A stretch of 64,000 nucleotides of DNA, from NCBI GenBank assembly GCA_025267735.1, contig CM046307.1:50139395-50203394 (forward strand), given 5' to 3'. Source of the stretch: Mactra quadrangularis (Eukaryota; Mollusca; Bivalvia; Venerida; Mactridae). The notes under the pieces were generated by a model. The model saw only the letters and a program-made list of their open reading frames with translations. It was not told the DNA's origin and did no database searches. Of this stretch, positions 42,211-53,179 are shown piece after piece. The number at the start of each line of letters is the position of its first letter. Within the stretch, counting starts at the first letter, position 1. Position numbers and translations under genes: made by a program.

Positions 42211-42880
42211 TCCAAAACTCAACAGTTTATTACTGGACAGTAAGTCCTGTCAAAATCCAAACTTTTCAGGACCAGACAAAGTCTTACAGGACTGGAGACA
42301 TGTTACATATTTTGATGAATTGAAAACTGTGTGGATGAGATCAAAATTTTGGCTGGGCAGTCAGTCCTGTAAACCTGCAGATCTAGACGTCCCTTCCTTT
42401 TTTACAGAATTTGTCCGTCTGTCCGTCATGTTTCATGGTGACTGTATATACATAATAAAATAATAAATAATGGTGTAATCAAACATCTCAGGAACAGCAA
42501 CAGTCAAAAGACTTACCACGCAAGTTTGAAACAAAATTTTAGGGAGATTTTTATTTTTTGCTATAAATATGATACCACAAACAATAAAAACAAGGACCTA
42601 TGGGGTTTCTACCTTCGAACAGACAGAGGAAAAATAATTAACACTTGGTGTTTAACTTAATCTATCATGTAACAACAAATGAAAATTGAAACAAACACAA
42701 TCACACCAGCCAATCAATCAAGAGCTCTTGAATCCTTGCTTTGACATTGCATTTAATTGCAACCATCTTGAAACTACAGTTTGAATGTAATCAATGTTTT
42801 TCTGAGAATATAAGGATCCTCCTACTTCTGGGAAACAAGAAATTTTAGTACAAAGTTTAATTACAAGTAAAATACCTATC

Positions 42881-42956
42881 GAGGATTGCCTGCAAGACTG
42901 TAGTAAGTGCAATTTGCACAAAAGAGAAAGTTACTACAGTCTTGTGGGCGTACCTC
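42881..42956. repeat. Fold-back hairpin element, family H1
   Basis: The arms 42881-42906 (gaggattgcctgcaagactg) and 42931-42956 (ctacagtcttgtgggcgtac) pair over 26 bp with a few mismatches around 24 nt. A second element with the same arms is at 62141-62213. Confidence 0.7.
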
Positions 42957-44330
42957 AATAATTGTATTGTATGAGGAAGTTTTGTATCACAGTTTATAAT
43001 TCATCCTAGTTATATTATACATGTATTGTCATATTCTCGTGTCTTAATTATTGTTGATTACAGTGGTGGAACCAGTTGGAGGATAGAGGGGTTCAGATCT
43101 ATTAAATATTTTCTGTAATTCAAATCTGACATTTTTATTATGCCTGAAGGGGCATATTATGTCATGTGCTGCATTGTCCGGCCATTTCAGAGCTAGCAAT
43201 TTCAAGCCCAGGGTATAATTTTGTTACTAATAAAGGGTTTTTTAAATTACTTGTCTCAAATCAACAACACATTAAGACCTTATGTCGCACACTTTTTCCA
43301 GGTCTGTAGCTCAAAGGGCAAGGTTTCTGGGAGGAGGGCAAAGGTCATTTATGACTGCTCATACTTAAATTGCTGACTCATTGTGATATTGTTAATTGTC
43401 CTGTGTACCCTCCGACCTCAATATATGATATTAGAAAGAAACATTGCTAAGTGATTAAGTGGGACTTAGTTTATTTCAGGTTTTGTTTAATTTTAACCTA
43501 CAATATTTTAATAAACAGTCCAAAATTTACGCCAAACATTTACAAGAATATGTATAACTCGGCTCGGTTTGCCTCAACAAAGCTATGCCGCTGTATAAAA
43601 TATAATCTTTTGATCTGTGTACAAGTTATGAAGATATACACTAATTACAATACTTTAACTTAAGTGTTTATGATATTCTAATATTATTTTGGTATATAAT
43701 GATGATTTGTTGACTGGTTGTCAAAGTTTCCCCTAAAATTACCCTCTAACTTCCTGGTTCACAAGTAAACCAGTCTGTTTAACATTGATAAACTAACTAC
43801 AGTGTGTGTGTGAGTGGAGATCTAGATAATATAGCTGTATCTAACCAGTGGTATCAGTTGATAGTTCATTTATTTTTATAACTTTTTATCAATTTGTTGA
43901 GCAGATATTCTCAGTTTAGTGTTTAGAGATCATAGTTTTATTATTTTACTGGAGTTTGTAGAAATATTCACGATTATTATTGATATATTTAGTGACACAG
44001 TGTTTTTACCATTTTGAGGATAATTTTTCAATGAAGGTAAATTTATCTGATTTTTTTCTGTTTAATTGAATTTAATTGTTTTTATTGATGTTTTATGATT
44101 ATTAAAGTAAAACAATGAGAAATGGAACGTATTGTACATTATATTCGAATGTCAAATTTTAAGTGTTTTGTTTTAAATGACAAATTTTACAGGACATTAG
44201 AGTATTATATTTTGAGGATCTCTACTGTGAATCATGTTACATATTTGGTTATATTTAAATGACCTCACATTGTCATTAGTCTGATTATACCCCCGCAAAC
44301 GAAGTTTTCGGGGGTATACTGGAATCACCC

Positions 44331-44431
44331 TGGTGGTTGGTTGGTTGGTTGGTTGGTTGGTTGGTTGGTTGGTTGGTTGGTTGGTTTGTTGGTTGGTTGG
44401 TTGGTTGGTTGGTTGGTTGGTTGGTTGGTTG
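44331..44431 (+). repeat. (GGTT)n microsatellite, about 25 units
   Basis: Nearly pure GGTT with one GGTTT variant, about 30 bp after the 5' hairpin of the Helentron-like element. A microsatellite at this place is a family trait of pearl/DINE-type elements. Confidence 0.95.
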
Positions 44432-45154
44432 GATATGTGGTCTGTCCCAAAAAATTAATACATTTGTAGTATGTTTAATTCTTAATGTATTTTAATAGAA
44501 GCTGTTTTATACCATGATTTATTGGTGTATACAAAACTCATGTAACTATGGAAACATATCTCACTTGTTTAAAATATTTAATTGTGTTATATATTTTAAA
44601 TCTAATTAGATAACTGTATAGTTTGCTTTTTTTCTCAATAGATTTTTTTCTTATCTTATTTTATAGAATTTGCACAGGCGTTTACAGTTGATGTTTATAT
44701 GCATGTTATATCAATTCCAATTCAAAATGGCCGACTTGCGGCCATCTTGAATTCTTTTTAATTTAGTTTAATTACTGTATGCTTATTTCTCAACAGATTT
44801 TTAACTAATTTAGATAGAATTTTGCACAGGCGTTCACAGTTGATGTGTACATACACTTTAACTCAATTCGAATTCAAAATGGCGGACTGGCTGTCATCCT
44901 TTTTTCAAAATTAATACTGTACAGTCTTATATTGACTTATTACCATACATATTTTGAAAAGAAATTGCATACAAGGTCTCACTGATACAGTTGATCAGCA
45001 TGACTATTCTTCATCAATTTATATTCAATATGGCTGACTGGCAGCCATTTTGAATTTTTATTTAGATTACTGTATAGTTCATGTATGTGGTTTTTTTTAC
45101 TCAATTTTAGCCAAATTTCGCTCCAAAGTCTTTATTGATGTAGTTGACTCGTAC

Positions 45155-45840
45155 GATTTTACGGCTTATTAATTCAAAAAGGTCATATTACGCCGAAAAC
45201 AATTGATGATACTATTACTTCAATAGATAATGAAGATTTTACATCCTATATTTTATGATAAACATTTATTTCCTTCAAGTTTGGTTTTGTTTTATTTTTA
45301 CGGCACACCAACACAAAAAGGTCATATCGCGCCAAAAGCAATCAATGACACTATTTATTGAAACGATATTAATGATGTAAAGCTCTATATCTTATTATAT
45401 ACATTTATTTCCTTCAAAAAGTTAAGTATCACATATGATGGTACAGACTCAAAAAGTTCTTCAAGTGAGTTAACTTTAAAATGTTTGTCACAGATGTCTT
45501 TAAGATCCTGACAGTCAAGGAGAACATGTTTGACATAGAAATGCTCATCACAGAGTTTACATTTAGGTGCTTCCTCTCTTGTGAGAAGGTATGAATGTGT
45601 TAATCTGGTATGACCAATTCTACATCGCGAAATCACTATTTGATCTCGGGGATTAGAAAATATGATGGTAAAGACTCAATAAGTTCTTTAAGTGAGTTAA
45701 CTTTAAAATGTTTGTCACGGATGTATTTAAGATCCTGGCAGTCAAGGTGCTTTCTTTCTTTTGAGAAGGTATGAATGTGTTAATATAGTATGACCATTTC
45801 TACATCTCGTAGTAACTATTTATCTCATTGATTAGCAAAT
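45155..45840 (-). mobile_element. LINE 3' ends (three pieces), minus strand, inside the Helentron-like element
   Basis: 45385-45636 reads on the minus strand ISRCRIGHTRLTHSYLLTRE, then KCKLCDEHFYVKHVLLDCQD, and ends at a stop. This is the C-terminal zinc-knuckle (CxxC...H...C) after the RNase H region of I/jockey/R1-type LINEs. A 3' UTR follows ('ggcgcgatatgacctttttg', 'tgttggtgtgccgtaaaa') down to about 45296. A second worn copy of the coding part lies at 45656-45840, and a third 3' UTR piece at 45155-45275, all in the same direction. They are 5'-truncated and non-functional. The coding end is closely similar to the + strand copy at 63655-63909. Confidence 0.8.
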
Positions 45841-46989
45841 ATTATTGACGAAGATGAATCAAGGGTTTATGGCTTTATGTCATGTAACTTTTTGAATATA
45901 GCATTATTCCACATTGTTTGCCATTTTGAATTGCTGAAGTCTATTATGTACTGCTATTTGTATCAAATTCTTATTTTTGAACTTTTTTTTGATGTATTGA
46001 TATTTTATCAAATTCATAATGGCTGATTGGCAGCCATTCTGAGTTTTTCTTTTTAAAAAGCAAATGATTTGATAATTTTTGTACAGACTGAGAAAGTTAG
46101 CAATTGTTTAAGTTGATGTGCTTGGCATTTTCTTAAAAGGAATTCAAAATGGCTGACTGGCAGCCATGTTGAATTTTCTAATATCTTGTACAACAAACAT
46201 CTTTTTTTCTCACCTCATTTTGATAAAATTGTGCTGACAAATTCTTGTTGATGAAATTTTTTGTATGTATTATTTTTTTATGTATTTCAATGGACCAACT
46301 AATAGCCATCTTGATTTTTTCTGTAATGTTGAGAAGAAAACATCTTATTTTGTTATAGCTACATGAGATTTTAGATATTATTTTAACTATACTACTGTGA
46401 AAATAATGATCGGTAATTTAAGCTTTCTTATGGGGTATTTGTGAATTGATACAAGATATTGTAAATACTAATTGTTTGATTTATATTGTGTACATTGCTG
46501 ACTACCATTTTTACAATTGCCTTATTTTTTACTTATTTATCAAAAAATTACTAACACATGCTACATTTTGCTCATCTGGTTACAACATACTCATGATGAG
46601 TTTTAATGTGATCACTCTTTGTTGTTCCACTTTACATTCATAATGACCAAATGGTGTTCATTTTCATGTAAAAAATCATTTGAAATATGACAGCTCTGTT
46701 CATTTTGCTTTTTCATAAATCTTTAGTGAATTACACTGTAATTTGCTGTTTATTTCCAATTTGATATTTGCATCCTATTATTTTTATGGTTTTTATGCTT
46801 CTTACAACATTTACCCTTTTGGACTTCCACAATGTTGACTTGCTTTTATCTTGAAATGTTGCTGTTGCGGGGGTATTTTCGCCACTGGTGGCAGTTCTAG
46901 TTGTTTCAGGAATTTATTTTAATACTAAGCCGCTAGAACCAGGAAGTCAAAGTTGTTATAATGTAAGCCTCACAACTTAGATTATTCAC

Positions 46990-47165
46990 TTTCAAGTCGC
47001 CTTCCTGGGATCCCAGTACTGAGCTAGTAGGATAATGTCTCTTGCTCAAGGAAACACTGGGGTAGGTTTTGATGGGATTTGAACCAACACGGTGCTGGTT
47101 TTCCAATAATTACCGGTCCAACATTGTACCTGCTTGGCCACGCCCACTCCTCACTGGTGTTGGGG
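46990..47165 (-). mobile_element. SINE-like element, family D
   Basis: On the minus strand: 'gtggccaagcaggtac' (A box like), 'ttggttcaaatccc' (B box), then 'tccttgagcaagagacatta' and 'agctcagtactgggatccc'. Shares the GAGCAAGA block with 23090-23285. The head resembles Leu/Ser-type tRNA in having a long gap between boxes. Confidence 0.6.
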
Positions 47166-47384
47166 TGAAACCAACTAGAAACCAAACTAACATTTGTCTT
47201 TGAGTCAGCAATTTAAATTATTGTTGTTTATACAGTAAAATTTTATCATAAAGTCCAACTTGCTGATTTCAAAAGCTTGCATTTTTCGGCTAATTTTTAA
47301 GTCACAAATGCTTAATTTGAGATGAAAAAGGCCTACATATTAAGACCATTCTGCTTTTCAGATCACCTTTTTAGATTTGATGGT

Positions 47385-47677
47385 TACTCTAAGCACGCAA
47401 GTCTACTCATCGAGGGGTTGTGGGTTCGATTCCTGGGCTGGGCATACTTTCATGGAGCTTGATCATGAAATTATTTCTTTGGCCAATCTCACTCCTACCT
47501 ATGATTCTTAATTATGTAGGGCAGTTGTCACTCACTGATGAAAGTATGTGCTTTGTAGTTGGTTAACAGCTATATCCAGAGATTTAGCCTTTCCAGGAGG
47601 AGTGAGTAGGTTGACTGTCCGCCGTTATATGACCTATACAATGTGTTGCTATGGCGTTAAACCCAATAAACAAACAT
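47385..47677 (+). mobile_element. tRNA-derived SINE, family C
   Basis: B box 'tgggttcgattcctggg', body 'gagcttgatcatgaaattat', 'ttgtcactcactgatgaaag', tail 'gttgctatggcgttaaaccc' plus AATAAACAAACA. Flanks gatttgatggt (47374-47384) and gattgatggt (47678-47687) look like a target duplication with one base lost. Confidence 0.85.
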
Positions 47678-48454
47678 GATTGATGGTCATAGTGGAACTT
47701 GACAGTAGTTTATAGTTTAATACAAAACAATAAACTGTTTAATCAAATTGAATCTGAATTGTCAAGCTTTGGCATTGATAGAATTTTCCATCTTCAAAAT
47801 TTCACTTGGGACAAAATTAGCTTAGCAATTGCTTTGACTTTGTCCTTTCCATGGCAAAAACCCTTTAGATTATTGTTTCCTAAACCTTTCCTTATTTTTT
47901 AGTGGTGTCACTCCTTTTTATAACAAAAAGCCTTCTTATAGAATAAATAAAAGTTTCTTTGGCTGTGTTTGAGTTAGAGAACATTTAAGAGTCACAGGGA
48001 GCAGGTTTTCCTTCAGAAGAGTTAGAGTAGTGGTTGAACTCATTTTTATTTGCTTATATTCTTTTTACTACTGTTAGTTTTCAACAGTAACCTTATGATT
48101 TAATGATTATGGTTCATAATGTTCACCTGACCTACATTGTAATGATAATAACTTTCTGTCATTGCCTAAACCCACTAGCGTAAAGCCCAGAACTAAATGT
48201 GAAAATTTACTTGGGCTTGTTGAAAATTACTTATTTCATATAGTGTGGCTTGTTGATAACCGTTCCCTTTACTCTGTAATATTCTAGATCAGGCTAGTGC
48301 TCAAGTTAAGTTAAGGCGATGACTAAACTTTAATTAACTAGGTTACCATCACTCACTTGGGTCGGAAATAATGGCTGTGTGATATAAGTTCATTTTGCAT
48401 CTTTGGCACAAATATCCATTCATTTTTTGCATCTTTTTCATCACAAATCTCCTT

Positions 48455-48540
48455 TTGATTATAACCCCCTTTTTCCTTATGATGTGAGTGTAATATAACC
48501 CCTATTCCCTTTTGATTTGAGGGTAATATAACCCCTTTCT
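48455..48540 (+). repeat. Short degenerate tandem repeat, about 37 bp, 2-3 copies
   Basis: 'ttttgattataaccccc', 'gatgtgagtgtaatataacc' and 'gatttgagggtaatataacc' follow each other at about 37-bp steps. Confidence 0.6.
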
Positions 48541-48819
48541 GTGGCATATCTCTTATGTAAATAACTGAATATCCCTTCTCTCAAACATTGCAGAAAGAGA
48601 AAGTTTATATGTATACATGTTATTTATATTGAAATACTATATACATATAAAGTCATTTAATATTTTAAGGTTATTTTACCTTATATCGTAACAACGTCAT
48701 AGTAAGATGAAAAAACTACTATACTGTGGGTAAACTTTTGAAATACAGAATGATTGTGTGGGAAAAGTATGATTGTTTGATTTATTGTGGTTCGCTACAA
48801 TTTGAAGTATTTTACTCTG

Positions 48820-49010
48820 GCTCAGTGGTTGAGTCAGGTCCCTGTATACATCTGACATTGTGAAAGGGTACAAGAAAATCTGATCCAGGAAGCGAAAGTA
48901 GAATGGCCATAAACTTGTTAACATGGCATTAACCCTGATAACTGGTCATAGACAAAGGTCCAAGAAAACCAGGTTGAATGACCATAAACTTGTTAACATG
49001 GCATTAACCA
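48820..49010 (+). mobile_element. Worn SINE with A/B-type body
   Basis: 'ggctcagtggttgagtcagg' may be a decayed head. 'aactggtcatagacaaaggt' plus 'ccaagaaaaccag' matches the shared SINE body. A 30-bp block ('atggccataaacttgttaac', 'atggcattaacc') occurs on both sides of that body piece, at about 48903 and 48978. Confidence 0.5.
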
Positions 49011-49772
49011 AGCCCCGCTCCACAGAATGGTAAGAGTAACTTTATACTGGTTTATCTCAATAACAATGGTAAGGCAAACTGTCAACTATATTAAAACTGA
49101 CTGTTGAAAATGGGCAGTAAACAAAAGAACTAAAAAATGTGATGATATTGCTATTGCTCAAAACATGCTTTCTCCAATTTCTGTGTCAGCTCAAAGCCAC
49201 ACTTATAATGGACCTGATCAAATCTCTATACATAATTCAATACATAAAAAAGATGTGACTGCGTAAAGTTAAAATAAGTAGAAGTTTTTTCAGCAATCCC
49301 TGTGCCACTTTGAGCGATTGCCATGCACGCTTCTATATAAAAGCTACATTTATCCTGCTTGGAATTGTACATGTTGTATTGCAACAAGTGCTCTTATTAA
49401 TAGGTTTCTATATCAAGCAGTTTATGATTGTTGTATGTAAAAAAGATCCACACTTATTTAGTTTTAAAAGTGCTATTTCCCTTCGTGACAATATTTGAAT
49501 TGATAATTATGAAGTGATAATGATAATTTAGTGTATTACTCATGATGTTTTGAGTTTGAAAAATTCATGTCATATACTGTGCTTTTCTCCTCATATGAGA
49601 CTTTTTTCTGTCATATTGCAGTGATCAGTTGTCCCTCTCACATTCCTTGGACAGGCCATAGTTCATTGGATGCTGAAAGCTGTTACATTGTTCTAATCAC
49701 ATACCCTGGCTAGTGACTGATGACTGTCTGACTTGAAACATAGCTAGCAGGAGAATGGACGTTAAAAAAAAA

Positions 49773-50748
49773 TCCATGACAAAATGGCACTTTGGGATAA
49801 ATAATTTCTTGACAAAATGGCACTTTGGGATAAATAATTTCTTGACAAAATGGCACTTTAGGATAAATAATTTCTTGACAAAATGGCACTTTGGGATCAA
49901 TAATTTCTTGGCCAAATGACACCATGGGATAAATAATTTCTTGACAAAATGGCACTTTGGGATCAATAATTTCTTGGCCAAATGACACCATGGGATAAAT
50001 AATTTCTTGACCAAATGGCACTTTGGGATAAATAATTTCTTGACCAAATGACACCATGGGATAAATAATTTCTTGACCAAATGGCACTTTGGGATGAACA
50101 ATTTCATGATCAAATGGCACTTTGGGATGAACAATTTCATGACCAAATGACACTTTGGGATAAACAATTTCATGATCAAATGGCACTTTAGGATAAACAA
50201 TTTCATGATCAAATAGCACTTTAGGATAAACAATTTCATGATCAAATGGCACTTTGGTTTTTACAATTTCATGACCAAATGACACTTTGGGATGAACAAT
50301 TTCATGATCAAATGGCACTTAGGGATGAACAATTTCATGACCAAATGACACTTTGGGATGAACAATTTCATGATCAAATGGCACTTTAGGATAAACAATT
50401 TCATGATCAAATAGCACTTTAGGATAAACAATTTCATGATCAAATGACACTTTAGGATAAATAATTTCATGATCCAATGGCACTTTAGGATAAATAATTT
50501 CTTGACAAAATGGCACTTTGGGGTAAACAATTTATTGACCCAATGGCACTTGGGTATAAACAATTTCTTGACCAAATGGCACTTTGGGATAAAATTTTTT
50601 TTACCAAATGGCACTTTGGGATAAACAATGTCTTGACCAAATGACACTTTGGGATAAACAATTTCATGACCAAATTGCACTTTGGTATGAACAATTATAT
50701 GACCAAATGACACTTACTGATAAACATTTTCATGACCAAATGACACTA
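49773..50748 (-). repeat. 33-bp satellite, about 29-30 copies
   Basis: The unit is 'gggataaataatttcttgac' plus 'aaaatggcacttt', varying between 'ttcttgac', 'ttcatgat' and 'ttcttggcc'. At the left, two unit types alternate, giving a 66-bp higher-order repeat. Because 33 is a multiple of three and the consensus lacks stops on the minus strand, overlapping long frames of 150-202 codons are open in different frames (repeating 'KVPFCQEIIYP' or 'PKCHLVMKLFI'). Two frames open over the same DNA show this is periodicity, so I do not call a protein. Confidence 0.93.
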
Positions 50749-50749
50749 C

Positions 50750-51600
50750 AACCACTGGATTTGTATTCAGCTGTTCTATACGGCTAAGCTAAATGGTTAG
50801 ATTTTTAGTTTCAGACTTGCAGTACCGGTATATAAGAAAAAATGGTGTTTGTACCAAAGTTTTGTATTTTGTTACAATTTGTACTGTACAAACACTGATA
50901 TAATGACTTAGTTTTAAAACAATAAAATGGTTTGTTTAGGTACAAAATTTATGTATACTGAGGAGTGTTCATTTTGCCTTGTGGTATTGATTTGATTTTA
51001 ACAGGGAAAATTCATTTGCTTGTTTTACGATTCTCTGTCTGATTCCAAGGGCAGTTTTAAGAAAAAAATTAAGGGATGGAGAGGAATACCTTGTAAAACA
51101 ATATCACTGTAAGTTCAGTGTTTCCAAATCAAAATATGTGTTCAAGTTCCTATATCAAAACTAACATTGCCTATGAACTTCAATATAAAAACAAGCATTT
51201 AACTGTAACAAAATTAATGACCCTTTACTCTGTATACTTCGTACATTTTTAAGTGAAAGTTTTGTAATTAGACCAAAATGAAAAGTTTGATTTGAATTTC
51301 AATACTACAGACTATAGTTTTGATCACTAACTGTTTAAGATGAGTGACAAAAAAACTTCCTCAGCTGTTTGTAATTAAGTTTTGTATAACTATTTTGGTT
51401 CATGTATGTTTTATAATTCATAAAAAATGAATATATTGCGCACTTATTAGAGAACTTCCTCCTTTCTGAAGAAGTGGGTTTTGTCAAACTTAAACTTGGC
51501 AAGCAAAATGTTTTGACATGTTTATTGTATCTCTAATGCATGTTATATTTTAATGACTTCACAATTTTAATAATAGAAATAATAAGGACTTCATTCATTT
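50750..51600. other. AT-rich stretch, nothing recognised
   Basis: No open frame with a domain, no splice-supported exon and no clear repeat. Confidence 0.5.
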
Positions 51601-51613
51601 ATAAATTAAGACA

Positions 51614-51852
51614 AGCTGCGGCCGTGGCATAGTGGTAAGCATGTCTGACTTCGAATCCAGAGATCACAGGTTCTAGCCCAGTTGCGATAGGTCATACCCT
51701 ATACATGAGTTGTCGGCTTCGTAGTAGGGTGAGTTAGTACTGGTGATAGAAAAGTGTCCAGGTAACTTTTAGTAGGAAGAGCTGGCCGTCGTATATATAA
51801 CCTTAATATGTGTTGAATACGACGTTAAAACCAATTAAAAGAAAATATAAAA
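51614..51852 (+). mobile_element. tRNA-derived SINE, family B, with 11-bp target duplication
   Basis: Head 'ggccgtggcatagtggtaag' (A box) and 'aggttctagccc' (B box). Body 'gtcataccctatacatgagt', 'gtactggtgatagaaaagtg', tail 'tgtgttgaatacgacgttaa' plus A-rich run. Flanks aaattaagaca at 51603-51613 and 51853-51863 match exactly. Confidence 0.88.
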
Positions 51853-52954
51853 AAATTAAGACACTGACTGTTAAAACCTAATTCAGAAACAATTTGAAAC
51901 AAACAATGTCGTTGCTGTAATTTATAAATATTAGTAAACAGGGGTGTGGAATTCCTATGCCCAGCTTGACTGACTCTTTCATGTATGTCCTTAGACAAGT
52001 AAATATTACCACCCCACTTGTCCATGGGCAAATTATATTTTTAACTGTAAAAATACAGTATTGTGCTAAAATTCTAGACAAGAATGTTTTTATTCAGGAC
52101 AAGTCGATTTTTTAGATTCCACTTCTCCAAGGACAAGCAAAAACTATAATTTCCACACCACTGTTATAACAGTCGCATGTTTATATATATTATATGGTTA
52201 ACCAATGAATGTTCTAGTTGTCACATAGTTTATTACTTACTAGTTAATTATCATTATGTTATATATAGATATACACATTGATTTGTCAGTACAATATAAG
52301 TTTAACTATATATAAATATAGGAGAATGTAGACTAGTTCTTTGTTGATCCTTCTATATACCTCTTAGCATTATTGAGTCTTGTTTGATGAATGGGAACAT
52401 CTTCAATAACTGAAATAGTAAAATTGCCACCACAAGTGTGCTATAATGTTTTCCTTTAACTTGGTTTTACATTGTCTCAACTCTTAATTTAGGTTATGTG
52501 CAGCAACAATCTTACCTGACTAAGGTTTGCTGGACAATTTTTAGCCGGAATTCACTACAAAAAAAAATTCAGCATAAAGTTTGGCTAAACCTGGGCAGGC
52601 ATTTGGGTGGGAGGACGTCAGTTGCTGTTTACAATTGTGTTAAAGCTTTTTATTTACCATATATTTCAGCCATTTATTGTCAGATCTTTATGAAACTTCA
52701 AACAATGATAACATACCATGTGATGAACAGAATAAGACAGTAACCCCAACCCTACCTAATATTATGGATTACATGTATTTCTCTTTGTAATTTTTGCGTT
52801 AAAGTTTATTTTTTAGCAACATAAACTTGACCTAAATTTTCCCCCACTGCGGAAAAATCCTGCTTCAATGTTGTTTATGCATTACATTTCTTGTCTTTTA
52901 TTAGTACCAGTTGACCACTTCGAAATGAGTTGACAACTACTTTATAGGCCAGTT

Positions 52955-53175
52955 GCAACCATGGCCTAGTGGTTAGCATGTCTGACTCCGAATCCCGAGA
53001 TCTTCGGTTCGAGCCTGGTTGTGGTAGGTCATACCCTATGCATGAGTTGTTGGCCTCGTAGTAGGGTAAGTTAGTACTGGTGATAGAAAAGTGTCCAGGA
53101 AACCTATATTAGGAAGAGCTGGGCGTCGTATATATAACCTTAATATGTGTTGAATATGAAGTTAAAAACCTTTTT
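52955..53175 (+). mobile_element. tRNA-derived SINE, family B
   Basis: Second family B copy: 'accatggcctagtggttagc', 'ggttcgagcctgg', 'gtcataccctatgcatgagt', 'tgtgttgaatatgaagttaa'. High similarity to 51614-51852. Target duplication not clear. Confidence 0.85.
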
Positions 53176-53179
53176 CTTT

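Larger units (their letters stand above)
44280..46901 (+). mobile_element. Helentron-like (pearl/HINE-type) rolling-circle element 1
   Basis: The 5' subterminal repeat ATACCCCCGCAA (44287-44298), followed by a CCCCCG/CGGGGG hairpin, is exactly complementary to TTGCGGGGGTAT (46865-46876). Next come a short 3' hairpin GCCAC-TG-GTGGC (46881-46892) and AGTTCTAG (46893-46900), then T. The inside has a (GGTT)n microsatellite and degenerate units with 'aaaatggctgactggcagcc' at about 44727, 44875, 45029, 46016 and 46145. Subterminal inverted repeats, a microsatellite, tandem units and a 3' hairpin near a CTAG end are the known plan of non-autonomous Helentrons (DINE-1/pearl). No Rep/helicase frame is present. 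LINE pieces occupy 45155-45840. Confidence 0.75.

Noticed and set aside
43139..43460. Another Helentron-like element (starts 'tatgcctgaaggggcatatt')
   Set aside because: Only a weak 5' hairpin is visible; I could not find the matching subterminal repeat or 3' hairpin.
49697..50713. Long minus-strand open frames (150, 182 and 202 codons) as a repeat protein gene
   Set aside because: They arise from a 33-bp satellite. Different frames are open over the same DNA, and there is no splice, start or domain support.
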